64,000 bases of DNA from Deltaproteobacteria bacterium (GCA_016210055.1 JACQUZ010000049.1:1-64000); one strand, 5' to 3'. Positions 27,593 to 37,235 are shown, numbered from the stretch's first letter. Program-made: numbers and translations. The notes: a model not told the origin generated them from the letters alone.

Positions 27593-29745
27593 AGCTCCTG
27601 CCGCGCCTGAAGCATGACCAGGCGAGGCGCTCGCGGGTAATCGATGCCGGAAAACCCCGGGTCGGGAGTAACGCTCCCGAGGAGGTTGCGCCCGATGAGC
27701 GTCAAGACGGTCTGCTTCTTGGGGAACAGCTCCAGGCCCACCGTCGAGATCGTCTGATCGAGGAGAATGACCGAGTCGAGCTCGTAGGGGGCGCCATTTT
27801 CGAGGATGTTGGTGTCGCTCGCCCGGCGCGGCGCTGCGTACGTCAGCTCAAGCCCGACCCGAACGGGCAGCTTCGGCACGATGGCTTGGAGGCCCCCCTG
27901 AACGATGACGGGGGGGTAGACCTCGTTGGCTTCCCCTACGAGATCCGACCGATACCCTTCTTCTCCGAGGTCTCGAGCCGCGAGGAGCACCCCGACATTG
28001 AGGTATCCCCAAAGCTTTTCTTCATAGTTCCCGACCAGCTGGCTTTCCCAAGAAAGGCCATGAACCTCGGATACATTGCGGGCGACACGGTTGATTCCCT
28101 GGAGCGTGAACTCTGCCTTGTTGACCACCAAGTTGTAGGCAAGGCCAGTGCTCGCCGAGAAGGCGTCGACCGGGCGATAGGTCACTTGACTCTCTATCGT
28201 GTGGACCCGCTGCGGCTTGAGCTCGCGGTTGCCGATGATGTCCCCAGGCGTGAAGGGGACCCCATAGAGGAGCAAGGGGGACGGGGCCTTGAACGCGCTG
28301 CCGTAGAGGAGCTTGACGTACAGGTGATCCTTGGGCTCGACTACCACGGCTGCTCGGCCGCTTACCTGATGCCCGTAGATGTTGTGGTAGTCGTAACGCA
28401 GTCCACCGGTCACTGCGATCTTCAAATCCGGCGGGGTCCAGACCGCCTGGGCGACAGTGCCCGGGTTGACCAGAGTGAGCGAACCTTGCCGCGTGGACGT
28501 GGTCTCCCGGATATCACCGGCCCCGAGACCACCCGACGCCATCTTGAGGATATGCAGGTTGGACGGGAGCTGTTCCTCGTCGAGAATGAGCTGCATGCCA
28601 CCGAGCAGGGTGAGGCTCTCCGAGGTACGCCACCGCCCTTCCGCTTGCAGATCAAGCCCCATGTAGCCGAAATCCCGCTTTACGTAGTAGACCTCGCTCC
28701 CCACGTCGATGCGGTCGCGGTCCGTGGGCCGGCCCTTGAACGCCATGGCGTTGAGGGTGAAGTCCACGTCATCGCCCACCGCTAGCTGAGCCCCGACATC
28801 GACAAAGCCTTGAACCAGGGAGATCCGGTTTTCGCTGGAACGACCTGCGTCGTCGAGCCCATTGGCAAGCTGGGTCCACTCGGCGAATTCCGCCCCCCTG
28901 TCCATGGCCGAGATGTGGCCGGTGAGGGTCACGCGGTTCCGCTTGTCCAGGTGGTACGTGAGCTTGATAAGCCCCACCCCCCCGTTGAGCGTGAGCCCGG
29001 ACGCCACTGGGTCATCCGAGCTGTACTCGGGCAAGTTGGGCGCTGGGGAGGATGCAGGGAGCCGGATTCCCGAGCGATCCTCGGTGCCCGCGCGCGAAGA
29101 CACGAGGATCTCGAAGTCGCCCCGCCGTACTCCGACCGCGACGTCGTGGCCTCCTCCAAGATGGTCCCCCGAATACCCGGCTTCCGCCGACATCTCGGCG
29201 CCTGCGAGCTTCTCCGCCTGGCGGGTGACAATGTTCACGACCCCCAGGAAGGCGTCCGCACCGTACAGGGCCGAAGCAGGACCGCGGATGATTTCAATGC
29301 GTTCGACCGCAGTCAAAGGGACCAGTTCGGGTCCTAGCCAGTTCCCCGACGTGGATCGGAACGCCACGGGGCGGCCGTCGATCAATACCTTGATGAGCCC
29401 GCTTTCCGCGCGGAGACCACCGGAGACGCCCCTGACCGACGTGTTGGGGAGAGCGTGGTCATCTATAATGTAGAACCCCACCGCGTGGCTGAGCACTTCG
29501 GCCACCGAACGATAGCCCCAGCGCTGGATGTCCGCCCGGGTGACGACGCTAACGATGGCGGGGGCCTCTTCCTTTTTCTGCGCGGTCTTCGTCGCCGACA
29601 CCACGACGTTGCCGGCGAGTAGGTCCTCCATGGAGATATCCGAAATATCCCCAAGATGAACCGCAGCCGAGGGATCGCCCAGAGCGGGTCGTATCCCGAC
29701 GGAAAGGCATAGCAGGTTAATGATGACTAGGCGCAAAGACCGCAT
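27589..29745 (-). CDS. TonB-dependent outer-membrane receptor
   Basis: 718 residues from ATG 29745 (signal peptide RSLRLVIINLLCLSVGIRPALG). A longer frame begins at 29799 but overlaps a probable promoter. The plug domain spans about 45-170 (VVVSATKTAQKKEEAP, IQRWGYRSVAEVL, VLIDGRPV, VERIEIIRGPASALYGADA, GVVNIVTR), followed by a beta barrel to the end. These receptors import scarce ligands using TonB energy. First gene of a unit with two different binding lipoproteins. The C-terminus ends QARQEL rather than the usual aromatic residue. Confidence 0.9.
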   Translation of the reverse strand: MRSLRLVIINLLCLSVGIRPALGDPSAAVHLGDISDISMEDLLAGNVVVSATKTAQKKEEAPAIVSVVTRADIQRWGYRSVAEVLSHAVGFYIIDDHALPNTSVRGVSGGLRAESGLIKVLIDGRPVAFRSTSGNWLGPELVPLTAVERIEIIRGPASALYGADAFLGVVNIVTRQAEKLAGAEMSAEAGYSGDHLGGGHDVAVGVRRGDFEILVSSRAGTEDRSGIRLPASSPAPNLPEYSSDDPVASGLTLNGGVGLIKLTYHLDKRNRVTLTGHISAMDRGAEFAEWTQLANGLDDAGRSSENRISLVQGFVDVGAQLAVGDDVDFTLNAMAFKGRPTDRDRIDVGSEVYYVKRDFGYMGLDLQAEGRWRTSESLTLLGGMQLILDEEQLPSNLHILKMASGGLGAGDIRETTSTRQGSLTLVNPGTVAQAVWTPPDLKIAVTGGLRYDYHNIYGHQVSGRAAVVVEPKDHLYVKLLYGSAFKAPSPLLLYGVPFTPGDIIGNRELKPQRVHTIESQVTYRPVDAFSASTGLAYNLVVNKAEFTLQGINRVARNVSEVHGLSWESQLVGNYEEKLWGYLNVGVLLAARDLGEEGYRSDLVGEANEVYPPVIVQGGLQAIVPKLPVRVGLELTYAAPRRASDTNILENGAPYELDSVILLDQTISTVGLELFPKKQTVLTLIGRNLLGSVTPDPGFSGIDYPRAPRLVMLQARQEL

Positions 29746-29797
29746 CAACCCTCCCCACCCTTGCACCCACGGCGCAAACACAAGCCGGACGCGCAAC

Positions 29798-29827
29798 ATA
29801 TTAGCCGTTTCCTCGGGGTTTTCGCAA
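29798..29827 (-). promoter_or_regulatory. Possible promoter of the TonB-receptor unit
   Basis: On the minus strand TTGCGA (29827-29822), an 18-bp spacer and TAATAT (29803-29798). Both boxes match 4 of 6. The predicted start near 29790 gives a 45-base leader to ATG 29745 and argues against the longer frame starting at 29799. Nothing else is visible in this 183-base divergent gap. Confidence 0.4.
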
Positions 29828-29928
29828 CCACCATTCTTGGGGCGAGGAAAGGGAGGCAGCTTGGGTCACGCAATTGCACGGCGAGGCTTATTCCGCCATA
29901 CTCCTTCGCTCTCTGTCAGGACATGCCC

Positions 29929-30591
29929 ATGGACCAACTCGATCCCCGCCAGATCGTCGTGCAGATGATCATCCTCGTCCTATCGATCGCCGTGCACGAG
30001 TTCGGTCATGCGTTCGTCGCGGACAAGCTCGGGGACAGGACGCCACGGCTGCAGGGTCGGGTCACGCTCAATCCCCTCGTGCACGCTGATCCCCTCGGAA
30101 CGCTTCTCATTCCCGCCATGTTGATGATTACCGGCAGCAAGATCGGGTTTGGTTGGGGGCGACCAGTCATCGTGAATCCACTGGCCTTCACGCGAAAGCT
30201 GCGGATGAAGACGGCCCACCTCCTGGTGGCCGCGGCCGGGCCGGCGATGAACATCCTGTTCGGAACGCTCATTGCGGTTATCCTGGTCGTGCTCCTTCGC
30301 ACCGGAGTTCTGGGAGTCAAGCAGTTCGAGTTGATTCGGGCCATTCACGGGGCCATTCACCTCAACTTCATCCTTGCTTTCTTCAACCTCATTCCAGCCC
30401 CGCCGCTCGATGGGGGAACCGTTCTAGCCGGGCTCCTTCCCGACCGATTTCGAAGGGCATACGAGGAGTACGCCAGGTACGGGATCTTCGTCTTGATGGC
30501 GTTCATGCTCATTCCGGGACTTGGGGTTCTTTATCGGTACCCGGCAATGCGCACGTACGAGGCGGTGCTGGGGGTCTTGGGAATCTATTGA
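29929..30591 (+). CDS. Site-2 protease family membrane metalloprotease (M50)
   Basis: 220 residues from ATG 29929 (AGGA 7 bases upstream); the frame extends far upstream without homology. Zinc motif HEFGH at 23-27 within the first transmembrane segment, and the second motif NLIPAPPLDGG with Asp161. About four to five membrane segments, no PDZ domain: the short YwhC/Rv-type S2P, which cleaves membrane-embedded substrates. It is divergent from the TonB receptor and upstream of scpA across an 11-bp tandem repeat. The substrate is unknown. Confidence 0.9.
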   Translation: MDQLDPRQIVVQMIILVLSIAVHEFGHAFVADKLGDRTPRLQGRVTLNPLVHADPLGTLLIPAMLMITGSKIGFGWGRPVIVNPLAFTRKLRMKTAHLLVAAAGPAMNILFGTLIAVILVVLLRTGVLGVKQFELIRAIHGAIHLNFILAFFNLIPAPPLDGGTVLAGLLPDRFRRAYEEYARYGIFVLMAFMLIPGLGVLYRYPAMRTYEAVLGVLGIY

Positions 30592-30666
30592 GTTCTTGGT
30601 GAGTTCTTGGTGAGTTCTTGGTGAGTTCTTGGTGAGTTCTTGGTGAGTTCTTGGTGAGTTTTTGGA
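30590..30666. repeat. 11-bp tandem repeat (GAGTTCTTGGT, 6 perfect copies plus 1 variant)
   Basis: Six perfect head-to-tail copies at 30590-30655 followed by a diverged seventh at 30656-30666 and further decayed echoes (GTCTTAGG, AGCCTTGG, GAGCTTGG) up to 30690. It starts on the stop codon of the protease gene and fills the gap to the scpA start at 30698. The unit is not a multiple of three and does not form a hairpin by itself. Confidence 0.95.
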
Positions 30667-30697
30667 GTCTTAGGAGCCTTGGGAGCTTGGGGCGCCG

Positions 30698-31543
30698 GTG
30701 AGCTTGCTGACGGACTATAAGGTGGAGATCGAGGTGTTCGAGGGTCCCCTCGATCTCCTCCTTCATCTCGTGAAGAAGCACGAGCTGAACGTGTTGGAGA
30801 TTCCCGTCGCCTTCGTTACGGAGAAGTACCTGGAATACCTGGAGCTCATGCGCCAGCTCAACCTGGAGATTGCGGGCGAGTACCTCCTCATGGCTGCCAC
30901 TTTGGCGCACCTGAAGTCTAGGGAGCTCCTGCCGAGCTCAGCCGATCCACTGGGCGAGGATGGGGACACGAGCGACGAGGACACCGACCCGCGGGAGGAG
31001 CTGATCCGTCGCCTCCTCGAGTACCAGAAGTACAAGGGGGCGGCGGCAAGCCTTGGGGATCGCCCGGTCGTCGGGCGAAACGTCTTTACCCGTGGTGCGC
31101 CTGTCGGCGATGCACTTTTCCTGCCGGAAGCGGCCGAGAGCGCCGAGGCACCCCTCATGGCCGTGCCAGTCATCCAGCTCCTCGAGGCCTTGTCGCAAGT
31201 CCTCGCCAAGGCCAGGGTCAAGCTTACCCACGAAGTCATCGTCGAGCGGTTGTCCATCACGGACCGCATCAACGAGCTCGTGGATCGGCTGGAGGTAGAG
31301 GGTAGCTTTTCCTTCCAGTCTTGTTTTTCCTTTCTCGATTCTGAAGAAGAAATGGGGGAAGCGCAGCTCAAGCACCACGTGGTGATTACGTTCTTGGCCA
31401 TCCTCGAGATGGCCAAGCTCAAGCTCATTCGAATCTCCCAGCCCGAAGACAAGGCTGACATCTACCTCTCGCGTGCCGTCCCGGACGTCAAAGCGCGCGC
31501 GAGCAGCGGAAATCTTTCAGGAGTGGAACGTGGAGGGGACTAA
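30698..31543 (+). CDS. scpA: Segregation and condensation protein A
   Basis: 281 residues from GTG 30698. The N-terminal kleisin signature is clear: [20 protein letters not shown] and [21 protein letters not shown]-terminal winged helix is suggested by [18 protein letters not shown]. With ScpB and SMC it forms the condensin complex that compacts and segregates the chromosome. It overlaps scpB by 14 bases. The ribosome site region sits in the decayed part of the 11-bp repeat tract (GAGCTTGGGG). Confidence 0.95.
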   Translation: MSLLTDYKVEIEVFEGPLDLLLHLVKKHELNVLEIPVAFVTEKYLEYLELMRQLNLEIAGEYLLMAATLAHLKSRELLPSSADPLGEDGDTSDEDTDPREELIRRLLEYQKYKGAAASLGDRPVVGRNVFTRGAPVGDALFLPEAAESAEAPLMAVPVIQLLEALSQVLAKARVKLTHEVIVERLSITDRINELVDRLEVEGSFSFQSCFSFLDSEEEMGEAQLKHHVVITFLAILEMAKLKLIRISQPEDKADIYLSRAVPDVKARASSGNLSGVERGGD

Positions 31544-32381
31544 CGAAAATCTTCCGCGTGCGGAGGAATCCGTGAGCGAGAAACGCGAAGCGCCTCAAAG
31601 TGAGCCGCTGGCCGAGGTTCAGGCCCATGCGATCCCAGAGATCACGCCTCCGAGCGACGACGAGGCCTCTGCCGTGCTCGATGCTGCGGAGGGTGACGCG
31701 GCTTTGGACACCTTGGTGGACCAAGCGCCCGCGGTAGGGGAGGGGCACGAGGCGCCGGAGCGACTCAAGTCGATCATCGAGAGCCTGCTCTTTGCGTCGG
31801 AGAAACCCCTCTCCGCAAGGCGTCTCCAAGAGCTTTCCGGCGAGCGCGATGCGGAGAAGGTCTCCGCGGCGATCGAGTGGCTCCGCGCCGACTATGCGGA
31901 CCGAGGGGTAGTGTTGCATGAGGTCGCAGGGGGCTTTCAATTCCGCACGAGCCCCATGAACGCCTTCTGGGTACAGCAGTTGATGCAGGGGAAGCCGGTG
32001 CGCTTGTCCCGGGCGCAGCTCGAGGCATTGGCCATCGTGGCGTACAGGCAGCCCATTACCCGCGCCGAGATTGAGGAAATCCGCGGCGTGGACTCAGGGG
32101 GGGCGCTCAAGACCCTTCTCGATCGAGGGCTCGTTCGGGTCATCGGCAAGAAGGAAGAGCCTGGCCGTCCGTTGCTTTACGGAACGACAAGGGACTTCTT
32201 GGAGTTCTTCCAACTCAAGGATCTCCGGGAGCTTCCCACGCTGCGCGAGTTCCACGAGCTTTCGGCCGAGAGCATGGAAAAGGTCCGGCAGCTCGATGAG
32301 ACCCGGCTCAAAGACAAGACAGCGAGCGACAGCCTGCCTGGCGGATCAGAGCCGTCAGACGACACGGCTCCCATCACATGA
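31530..32381 (+). CDS. scpB: Segregation and condensation protein B
   Basis: 283 residues from GTG 31530, chosen because AGGAG lies 6 bases in front; GTG 31572 is also possible. An acidic, variable N-terminus (about 75 residues) precedes two winged-helix domains: [21 protein letters not shown], then [20 protein letters not shown] and [21 protein letters not shown] segments. It dimerises and binds the ScpA kleisin. It overlaps scpA and the downstream pseudouridine synthase, giving tight coupling. Confidence 0.94.
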   Translation: MEGTNENLPRAEESVSEKREAPQSEPLAEVQAHAIPEITPPSDDEASAVLDAAEGDAALDTLVDQAPAVGEGHEAPERLKSIIESLLFASEKPLSARRLQELSGERDAEKVSAAIEWLRADYADRGVVLHEVAGGFQFRTSPMNAFWVQQLMQGKPVRLSRAQLEALAIVAYRQPITRAEIEEIRGVDSGGALKTLLDRGLVRVIGKKEEPGRPLLYGTTRDFLEFFQLKDLRELPTLREFHELSAESMEKVRQLDETRLKDKTASDSLPGGSEPSDDTAPIT

Positions 32382-33127
32382 AGAGTCACATGCCCCAAGT
32401 GCGCCTGCAAAAATTCCTGTCCGAGGCTGGCGTGGCCGCAAGGCGCAAGGCCGAGGTACTCATTACCGAAGGGCGGGTCACGGTCAACAACCGTGTCACC
32501 AAGACCCTTGGGACCAAGGTAGATCCCGCGCGCGATGCGGTCCGCGTCGATGGTCGGGTCGTGGTACCGCACGAAAAAGTGTACCTGGTCTTGAACAAGC
32601 CCAAGGGATACATCACGTCCGTAGATGATCCGCAGGGGCGCAAGACGGTCATGGAGCTCTTGCGAGGCGTAGCCGTGAAAGTGGCCCCCGTGGGGCGCCT
32701 GGACTACTACACCGAGGGCGTCTTGCTCTTCACCAATGACGGTGACCTGGCGGCGGGCCTCCTCGCGCCGAGGAGCAATGTGGAAAAAATCTACCACGCC
32801 AAGTTCAGGGGGCAGGTGTCCCAGACCGACGTCGAGAAGCTCCGACGAGGAGTTCGCTTGGATAACGGGCGCAAGACCAGGCCGGCAAAGGTCGACATCA
32901 TCAAGCGTACCGACAAGCACACGTGGCTCGTCATCACCCTCACCGAAGGGCAGTCCCGGCAAATCCATCGCATGGCTGAGGCGCTGGGGCACGTCATCCT
33001 CAAGCTGGCGCGCGTCTCGTTCGCCGGGCTCCCCTACTTTGGCTTGCGGGTGGGCGAGTACCGACACCTCACCTCCAGCGAGGTCGCCCACCTTCGATCA
33101 CTTGCTGGGCTGGCTCCTTCGCGTTGA
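32378..33127 (+). CDS. rluB: Pseudouridine synthase, RluB/RsuA family
   Basis: 249 residues overlapping scpB (ATGA). S4 RNA-binding domain (about 6-65, [19 protein letters not shown]), then the catalytic domain with the Asp in [17 protein letters not shown] and [15 protein letters not shown]. The family converts a uridine in 23S rRNA helix 89 (RluB) or 16S rRNA (RsuA). The scpA-scpB-rluB order is common in many bacteria and favours RluB. Confidence 0.9.
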   Translation: MKSHMPQVRLQKFLSEAGVAARRKAEVLITEGRVTVNNRVTKTLGTKVDPARDAVRVDGRVVVPHEKVYLVLNKPKGYITSVDDPQGRKTVMELLRGVAVKVAPVGRLDYYTEGVLLFTNDGDLAAGLLAPRSNVEKIYHAKFRGQVSQTDVEKLRRGVRLDNGRKTRPAKVDIIKRTDKHTWLVITLTEGQSRQIHRMAEALGHVILKLARVSFAGLPYFGLRVGEYRHLTSSEVAHLRSLAGLAPSR

Positions 33128-33162
33128 CACCAAGCAGGCTCCCCTTTAACGTCTGGCACCTC

Positions 33163-33783
33163 ATGGAACTTCGTGCGTTCACGTACCTAGATGTCCTTCA
33201 GCCCCAGCTTACGTCCTTCTTGCAGACCGTGTCGCAGGGGTTCATGCCTCTCGAAGGGCAGGCATCCTTGTTTCTCGAGATCGCCCCGGGTATCGCGATC
33301 AACCAACTCACCGACGCGGCGCTCAAGCAGACCCGAGTGCAGCCGGGAATGCAGATCGTGGAGCGTGCCTACGGATTGCTCGAGCTCCACCACTTTGACC
33401 AGGGTGAGGTCCGCGCTGCAGGACAAGCCATCCTGGACCGACTCGGGGTGCGGATCGAAGATCGACTTGCGCCTCGGATCGTGTCGCAGCAGACCATCAC
33501 GGGGGTCGATGGCCACCAGGCGCAGCTCATCAACCGCATGCGCCACGGGCAAATGATCAATCAGGGAGAGACGCTCTACCTCCTCGAGGTATTTCCAGCC
33601 GCGTACGCGGCGATCTGCGCCAACGAGGCGGAGAAGGCCTCGCCGGTGAACCTCCTCGAGGTGGTCACGTTTGGTGCGTTCGGCCGTCTCTGGCTCGGAG
33701 GGTACGAGGCGGAGATCGCCGAAGCCGCGGCCGCCATTGAGCGCGCCATCAGCGGAATCTCGGGGCGCGCGAGCCGCGGGTAG
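33163..33783 (+). CDS. Orphan protein with two tandem BMC-like (bacterial microcompartment shell) domains
   Basis: 206 residues from ATG 33163 (MELRAFTYLDVLQPQ); a TTG at 33124 overlapping rluB would add 13 residues. Two halves follow the same plan: ASLFLEIAPGIAINQLTDAAL...VERAYGLLELHHFDQGEVRAAGQAIL (about 33-93) and ETLYLLEVFPAAYAAICANEA...GRLWLGGYEAEIAEAAAAIERAI (about 142-198). Each resembles the BMC shell fold with its central Ile/Leu-Glu strand, helix and final Gly-x-Glu-Ala-Glu helix. No other microcompartment gene is present. It lies between rluB and tldD. The fold assignment is from pattern; the function is unknown. Confidence 0.6.
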   Translation: MELRAFTYLDVLQPQLTSFLQTVSQGFMPLEGQASLFLEIAPGIAINQLTDAALKQTRVQPGMQIVERAYGLLELHHFDQGEVRAAGQAILDRLGVRIEDRLAPRIVSQQTITGVDGHQAQLINRMRHGQMINQGETLYLLEVFPAAYAAICANEAEKASPVNLLEVVTFGAFGRLWLGGYEAEIAEAAAAIERAISGISGRASRG

Positions 33784-33831
33784 CACTCCGCCCGCGCCGC
33801 GCTATAAAAGACCAGGCTCAGGAAAACCGCG

Positions 33832-35250
33832 ATGCAACCGAGCATTCACGAAATCGACGCCCAGATTGCCCGCCGCTTGCTGGAGCTAGCCCTTTCCGGG
33901 GGAGGTGACTACGCAGACCTCTACTTCGAGTACCGTTCGGGCGCGGACTACGTCCTCGAGGAGCAGCGCATCAAGGCCGTGGGCCGCGGCATCTCGGTGG
34001 GGGTCGGCGTGCGCGTTCTTCGAGGGGACGCTACCGGTTATGCGTACAGCGAGGACTTGTCCTGGGACAGGATGGCAAGCGCAGCGCGGACCGCGGCCAA
34101 GATCGCGTCCGGCGGCGGGGCACCCGAACCCGTGAACGTGACGCCGGTCGCCGTGCCGGACTTCTACCCGGTGGCGGCGCCTTCGCTGCTTTCGGCCCCA
34201 GAGGGCAAGCTCCGCCTGCTCCAGCGAGCGGACGCTCAAGCCCGAGGTCATGACAAGCGGATCGTCAAGGTCGAGGCATCCCTCGTCGAGGAAACCAAGG
34301 AGATCTTGGTCGTCACGTCGGATGGCAGGATGGTCAGGGATCGCCAGCCGCTCATCCGTTTTGGCGTGCGCGCGGTAGCCGAGAGTGGGGACAAGCGCCA
34401 GTCCGGCTCGTCAGGTGGCGGTGGGCGCTTGGGCCTGGAATACTTCGACGATGCGCGCCACTCGCCGGAGGCCCATGGCGCGGAAGCGGCGCGGATCGCC
34501 ATTGCCATGCTCGACGCCCGCGACGCCCCGGCAGGTGAAATGGAAGTGGTCCTTGGCCCGGCCGACTCGGGCATCCTCCTGCACGAAGCCATCGGCCATG
34601 GGCTCGAGGCCGACTTCAATCGCAAGAAGACCTCCAACTATTCTGACCGCATCGGGGAGCGCGTCGCGTCAAGCCTATGCACGGTGGTGGACGATGGGAC
34701 GGTCGGCCACTCGCGTGGTTCGATCAATGTCGACGATGAAGGGAACGTGGGTCAGCGAAACGTGCTCATCGAAGGGGGCATCCTCCGCGGTTACATGCAC
34801 GACCGCATTAGCGCTCGCCATTTCGCTATCTCCCCGTCGGGGAACGGGCGGCGGCAGTCCTTTCGGCACGTCCCGCTCCCGCGCATGACCAACACGTGCC
34901 TCGAGCCTGGGCCGCACTCCGCCGACGAGATCGTCGCGTCAGTTACGCACGGTGTCCTTGCCAAGAGGTTTTCCGGCGGCCAGGTGAACATCTCGAACGG
35001 GGATTTCGTGTTCTCGCTGACCGAGGGCTACCTCATCGAAAACGGCAAGGTCACCGCGCCTCTCAAGGGGGTCAACCTCATCGGAAATGGGCCTGATGTT
35101 CTCACGAAGGTCTCGATGGTCGGGAACGACTTCGAGCTCTCCGACGGGATCTGGACCTGTGGGAAGGACGGCCAGTCAGTCCCGGTCGGCGTGGGAACCC
35201 CCACCGTGAAGATCGAGCGAATCACCGTAGGTGGCACCAAGGTGGCGTAG
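33832..35250 (+). CDS. tldD: Metalloprotease TldD
   Basis: 472 residues. The TldD zinc motif HEAIGH is at 251-256 (LLHEAIGHGLEADF), with the usual flanking DSGILL and RGYMHDR-type segments and a C-terminal GVNLIGNGPDVL. With PmbA/TldE it forms a heterodimeric protease that processes microcin and other peptides and matures some RiPPs. It is followed 38 bases later by its partner pmbA. Length matches the family (about 480). Confidence 0.95.
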   Translation: MQPSIHEIDAQIARRLLELALSGGGDYADLYFEYRSGADYVLEEQRIKAVGRGISVGVGVRVLRGDATGYAYSEDLSWDRMASAARTAAKIASGGGAPEPVNVTPVAVPDFYPVAAPSLLSAPEGKLRLLQRADAQARGHDKRIVKVEASLVEETKEILVVTSDGRMVRDRQPLIRFGVRAVAESGDKRQSGSSGGGGRLGLEYFDDARHSPEAHGAEAARIAIAMLDARDAPAGEMEVVLGPADSGILLHEAIGHGLEADFNRKKTSNYSDRIGERVASSLCTVVDDGTVGHSRGSINVDDEGNVGQRNVLIEGGILRGYMHDRISARHFAISPSGNGRRQSFRHVPLPRMTNTCLEPGPHSADEIVASVTHGVLAKRFSGGQVNISNGDFVFSLTEGYLIENGKVTAPLKGVNLIGNGPDVLTKVSMVGNDFELSDGIWTCGKDGQSVPVGVGTPTVKIERITVGGTKVA

Positions 35251-35288
35251 CCGCGGCCGCAAGCGGCACATCGGACATCGGCAAGCAC

Positions 35289-36653
35289 ATGAAACAGGAA
35301 ATCGTCGACGAGCTCGTAAACATTGCTGCCCGCACGGCGCACCTCGCCACGAAATCCGGCGCCGACGGTGCCGAAGTCCTCGTGCGTGACGGCGCCGAGC
35401 TTTCGGTCAAGGTTCGTCTCGGGGAGCCCGAGCTCGTCAAAGAGGCAGGGAGTCGGGCTCTGGGGCTGCGGGTTTTCGTGGACAGGCGCGCGGCGAACAC
35501 TTATACGTCGGACCTGAGCCCGGAGGCCCTGGAGCGTTTCGTCGAGGACAGCGTGGCCCTGGCGCGACTTGCAGAGCCAGACGAGCTGCACTTGCTCCCG
35601 GATGTCGCGGACTATGCCAAGGAATTTCCCGACCTGGAGCTTTGGGACGAAAGCGTGGTTTCGCTCGACGCTGGCTGGGCCCTAGGCATGGCGTGCCGCG
35701 GCGAGGCAGCGGCACGAAAGGCCGATCCCCGCGTGACCAACTCGGATGGAGCCGCGGTGAGTCGCTCCATGGGGACGGTGGCGCTCGCAAGCAGCGCCGG
35801 GTTTGCCGCGGGCTATCGCGGGACGCACGTGTCCTTGCTCGTCGAGCCCATCTGTGACGACGCGAATGGGAAGAAGCGCAGCGGCTACCACTACTCGTCT
35901 TCACGCTTTCTTGGCGGGCTCGAGGACGCCGAAGCGATCGGCCTAGAAGCTGCCCGGCGTACGATCGCCAAGCTGGGTTCTCGCAAGGTTGAGACTTGCG
36001 AGGTTCCGGTAATCTTCGATCGCGAGGCCGCCAAGGGACTCCTTAGCGAGTTCCTCGGGGTCATCACCGGCTCGGCGTTCTATCGCAAGTCGTCGTTCCT
36101 GATTGGCCGCGAAGGGAGTCAGGTGGCTTCACCTCTCATCACGATTGTCGACGACCCCCTCGTCAAGCGAGGCCCTGGCTCGCGGCCGTTCGACGGCGAT
36201 GGCCTCGCATCCCGCCTGAATACAGTGGTCGAGCGAGGCGTTCTCAAGACCATCCTGTGCGACACGTACAGCGCGCGCAAGCTCGGGCGCGCCTCAACCG
36301 GTTCGGCTGGGCGAGGCATCGGTGGATCGCCAGGCCCGTCGGCGAGCAATTTCATCCTGAAACCTGGTTCCCACAAGCCGAGCGAGCTCGTCGGCACGGT
36401 CGAGCGGGGGCTCTACGTGACCGAGATGATGGGCTTTGGGTTCAACCCGGTGACCGGTGATTTCTCTCGGGGCGCTGGCGGCTTCTGGATCGAAAAAGGG
36501 GAGCGCGTGTTCCCCGTGAGCGAAGTGACGATCTCGGCGAATTTCCTGGACCTTTGGGGGCGCGTCGATGCCGTTGGCGAGGACTTGGACTTCCGAAGCT
36601 CACTCGCGGCCCCGACGATTCGAGTCTCCGGCATGACCGTCGCGGGTCGTTAG
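35289..36653 (+). CDS. pmbA: TldE/PmbA partner metalloprotease subunit
   Basis: 454 residues, related to TldD but lacking the HExxxH motif, as is normal for PmbA/TldE. Recognisable blocks: GLRVFVDRRAANTYTSD, KGLLSEFLGVITGSAFYRKSSFL, GLYVTEMMGFGFNPVTGDFSRGAGGFWIEKGE (given here in part). It completes the TldD/E protease. No RiPP precursor or microcin gene was found nearby, so the role is probably general peptide turnover. Confidence 0.93.
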   Translation: MKQEIVDELVNIAARTAHLATKSGADGAEVLVRDGAELSVKVRLGEPELVKEAGSRALGLRVFVDRRAANTYTSDLSPEALERFVEDSVALARLAEPDELHLLPDVADYAKEFPDLELWDESVVSLDAGWALGMACRGEAAARKADPRVTNSDGAAVSRSMGTVALASSAGFAAGYRGTHVSLLVEPICDDANGKKRSGYHYSSSRFLGGLEDAEAIGLEAARRTIAKLGSRKVETCEVPVIFDREAAKGLLSEFLGVITGSAFYRKSSFLIGREGSQVASPLITIVDDPLVKRGPGSRPFDGDGLASRLNTVVERGVLKTILCDTYSARKLGRASTGSAGRGIGGSPGPSASNFILKPGSHKPSELVGTVERGLYVTEMMGFGFNPVTGDFSRGAGGFWIEKGERVFPVSEVTISANFLDLWGRVDAVGEDLDFRSSLAAPTIRVSGMTVAGR

Positions 36654-36656
36654 TTC

Positions 36657-37235
36657 GTGTCCCAAGCCGATCGGAGAAAGTGGGACGGGCGCTACCGCGA
36701 GACTGGTGGACCGGAGTTCCCACCGCACGAGTTCGTCCTCAGAGCGGAACCGGTCCTCCCCACGCGTGGCTGCGCCTTTGACGTGGCGGGCGGCGTCGGA
36801 AACCACGCCCTCTGGCTTGCCCGTCGCGGGCTCGACGTGACCTTGGCCGATATCTCACAGGTCGCGCTGGACATCGCCAGGGAGCGAGCGTTCGCCCATG
36901 GCCTTGCTCTAAAGCTCGTGGAGCTGGACTTCGACGTCGATCCGCTTCCTCAGGGGACGTGGGACGTGATCCTCTGTTCCTACTTCTTGGACCGCGCCTT
37001 GTATCGGACGTTCGCTCCCGCGCTCTCGGCAAGCGGGCTCTTGCTCATCATGCACCCCACCGTGAAGACCCTCGAGCGGAGTCCGAAGCCCTCGAGGGAG
37101 CATCTCTTGAACGACGGAGAGCTCCTCGAGCTCGTCGGGGACCTGGACGTCCTCGACTACGAAGAGGGCTGGAGGGGGCAATCACGCCACGAGGCCCGGC
37201 TCCTTGGACGAAGGCGCGCTGGACTCACCTCGTGA
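36657..37235 (+). CDS. Class I SAM-dependent methyltransferase
   Basis: 192 residues from GTG 36657, three bases after pmbA. SAM-binding motif I FDVAGGVGNHALWLARRG (about 41-58), motif II VTLADIS and motif IV DVILCSYFLDR. It resembles the TehB/thiopurine-type small-molecule methyltransferases (opening DRRKWDGRYRE). The substrate is unknown. Co-transcription with tldD/pmbA is likely from spacing. Confidence 0.85.
   Translation: MSQADRRKWDGRYRETGGPEFPPHEFVLRAEPVLPTRGCAFDVAGGVGNHALWLARRGLDVTLADISQVALDIARERAFAHGLALKLVELDFDVDPLPQGTWDVILCSYFLDRALYRTFAPALSASGLLLIMHPTVKTLERSPKPSREHLLNDGELLELVGDLDVLDYEEGWRGQSRHEARLLGRRRAGLTS

Noticed and set aside
26081..27610. 509-codon plus-strand open frame
   Set aside because: It is antisense to the two binding lipoproteins, has no domain pattern, and lies in high-GC DNA where reverse frames stay open. 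The minus-strand genes have signals, lipoboxes and family blocks.
33124..33150. TTGACA-15-TTTAAC promoter over the end of rluB
   Set aside because: The -35 is perfect but the spacer is short and the start would be about six bases before ATG 33163; the gene is more likely read through from scpA-rluB.
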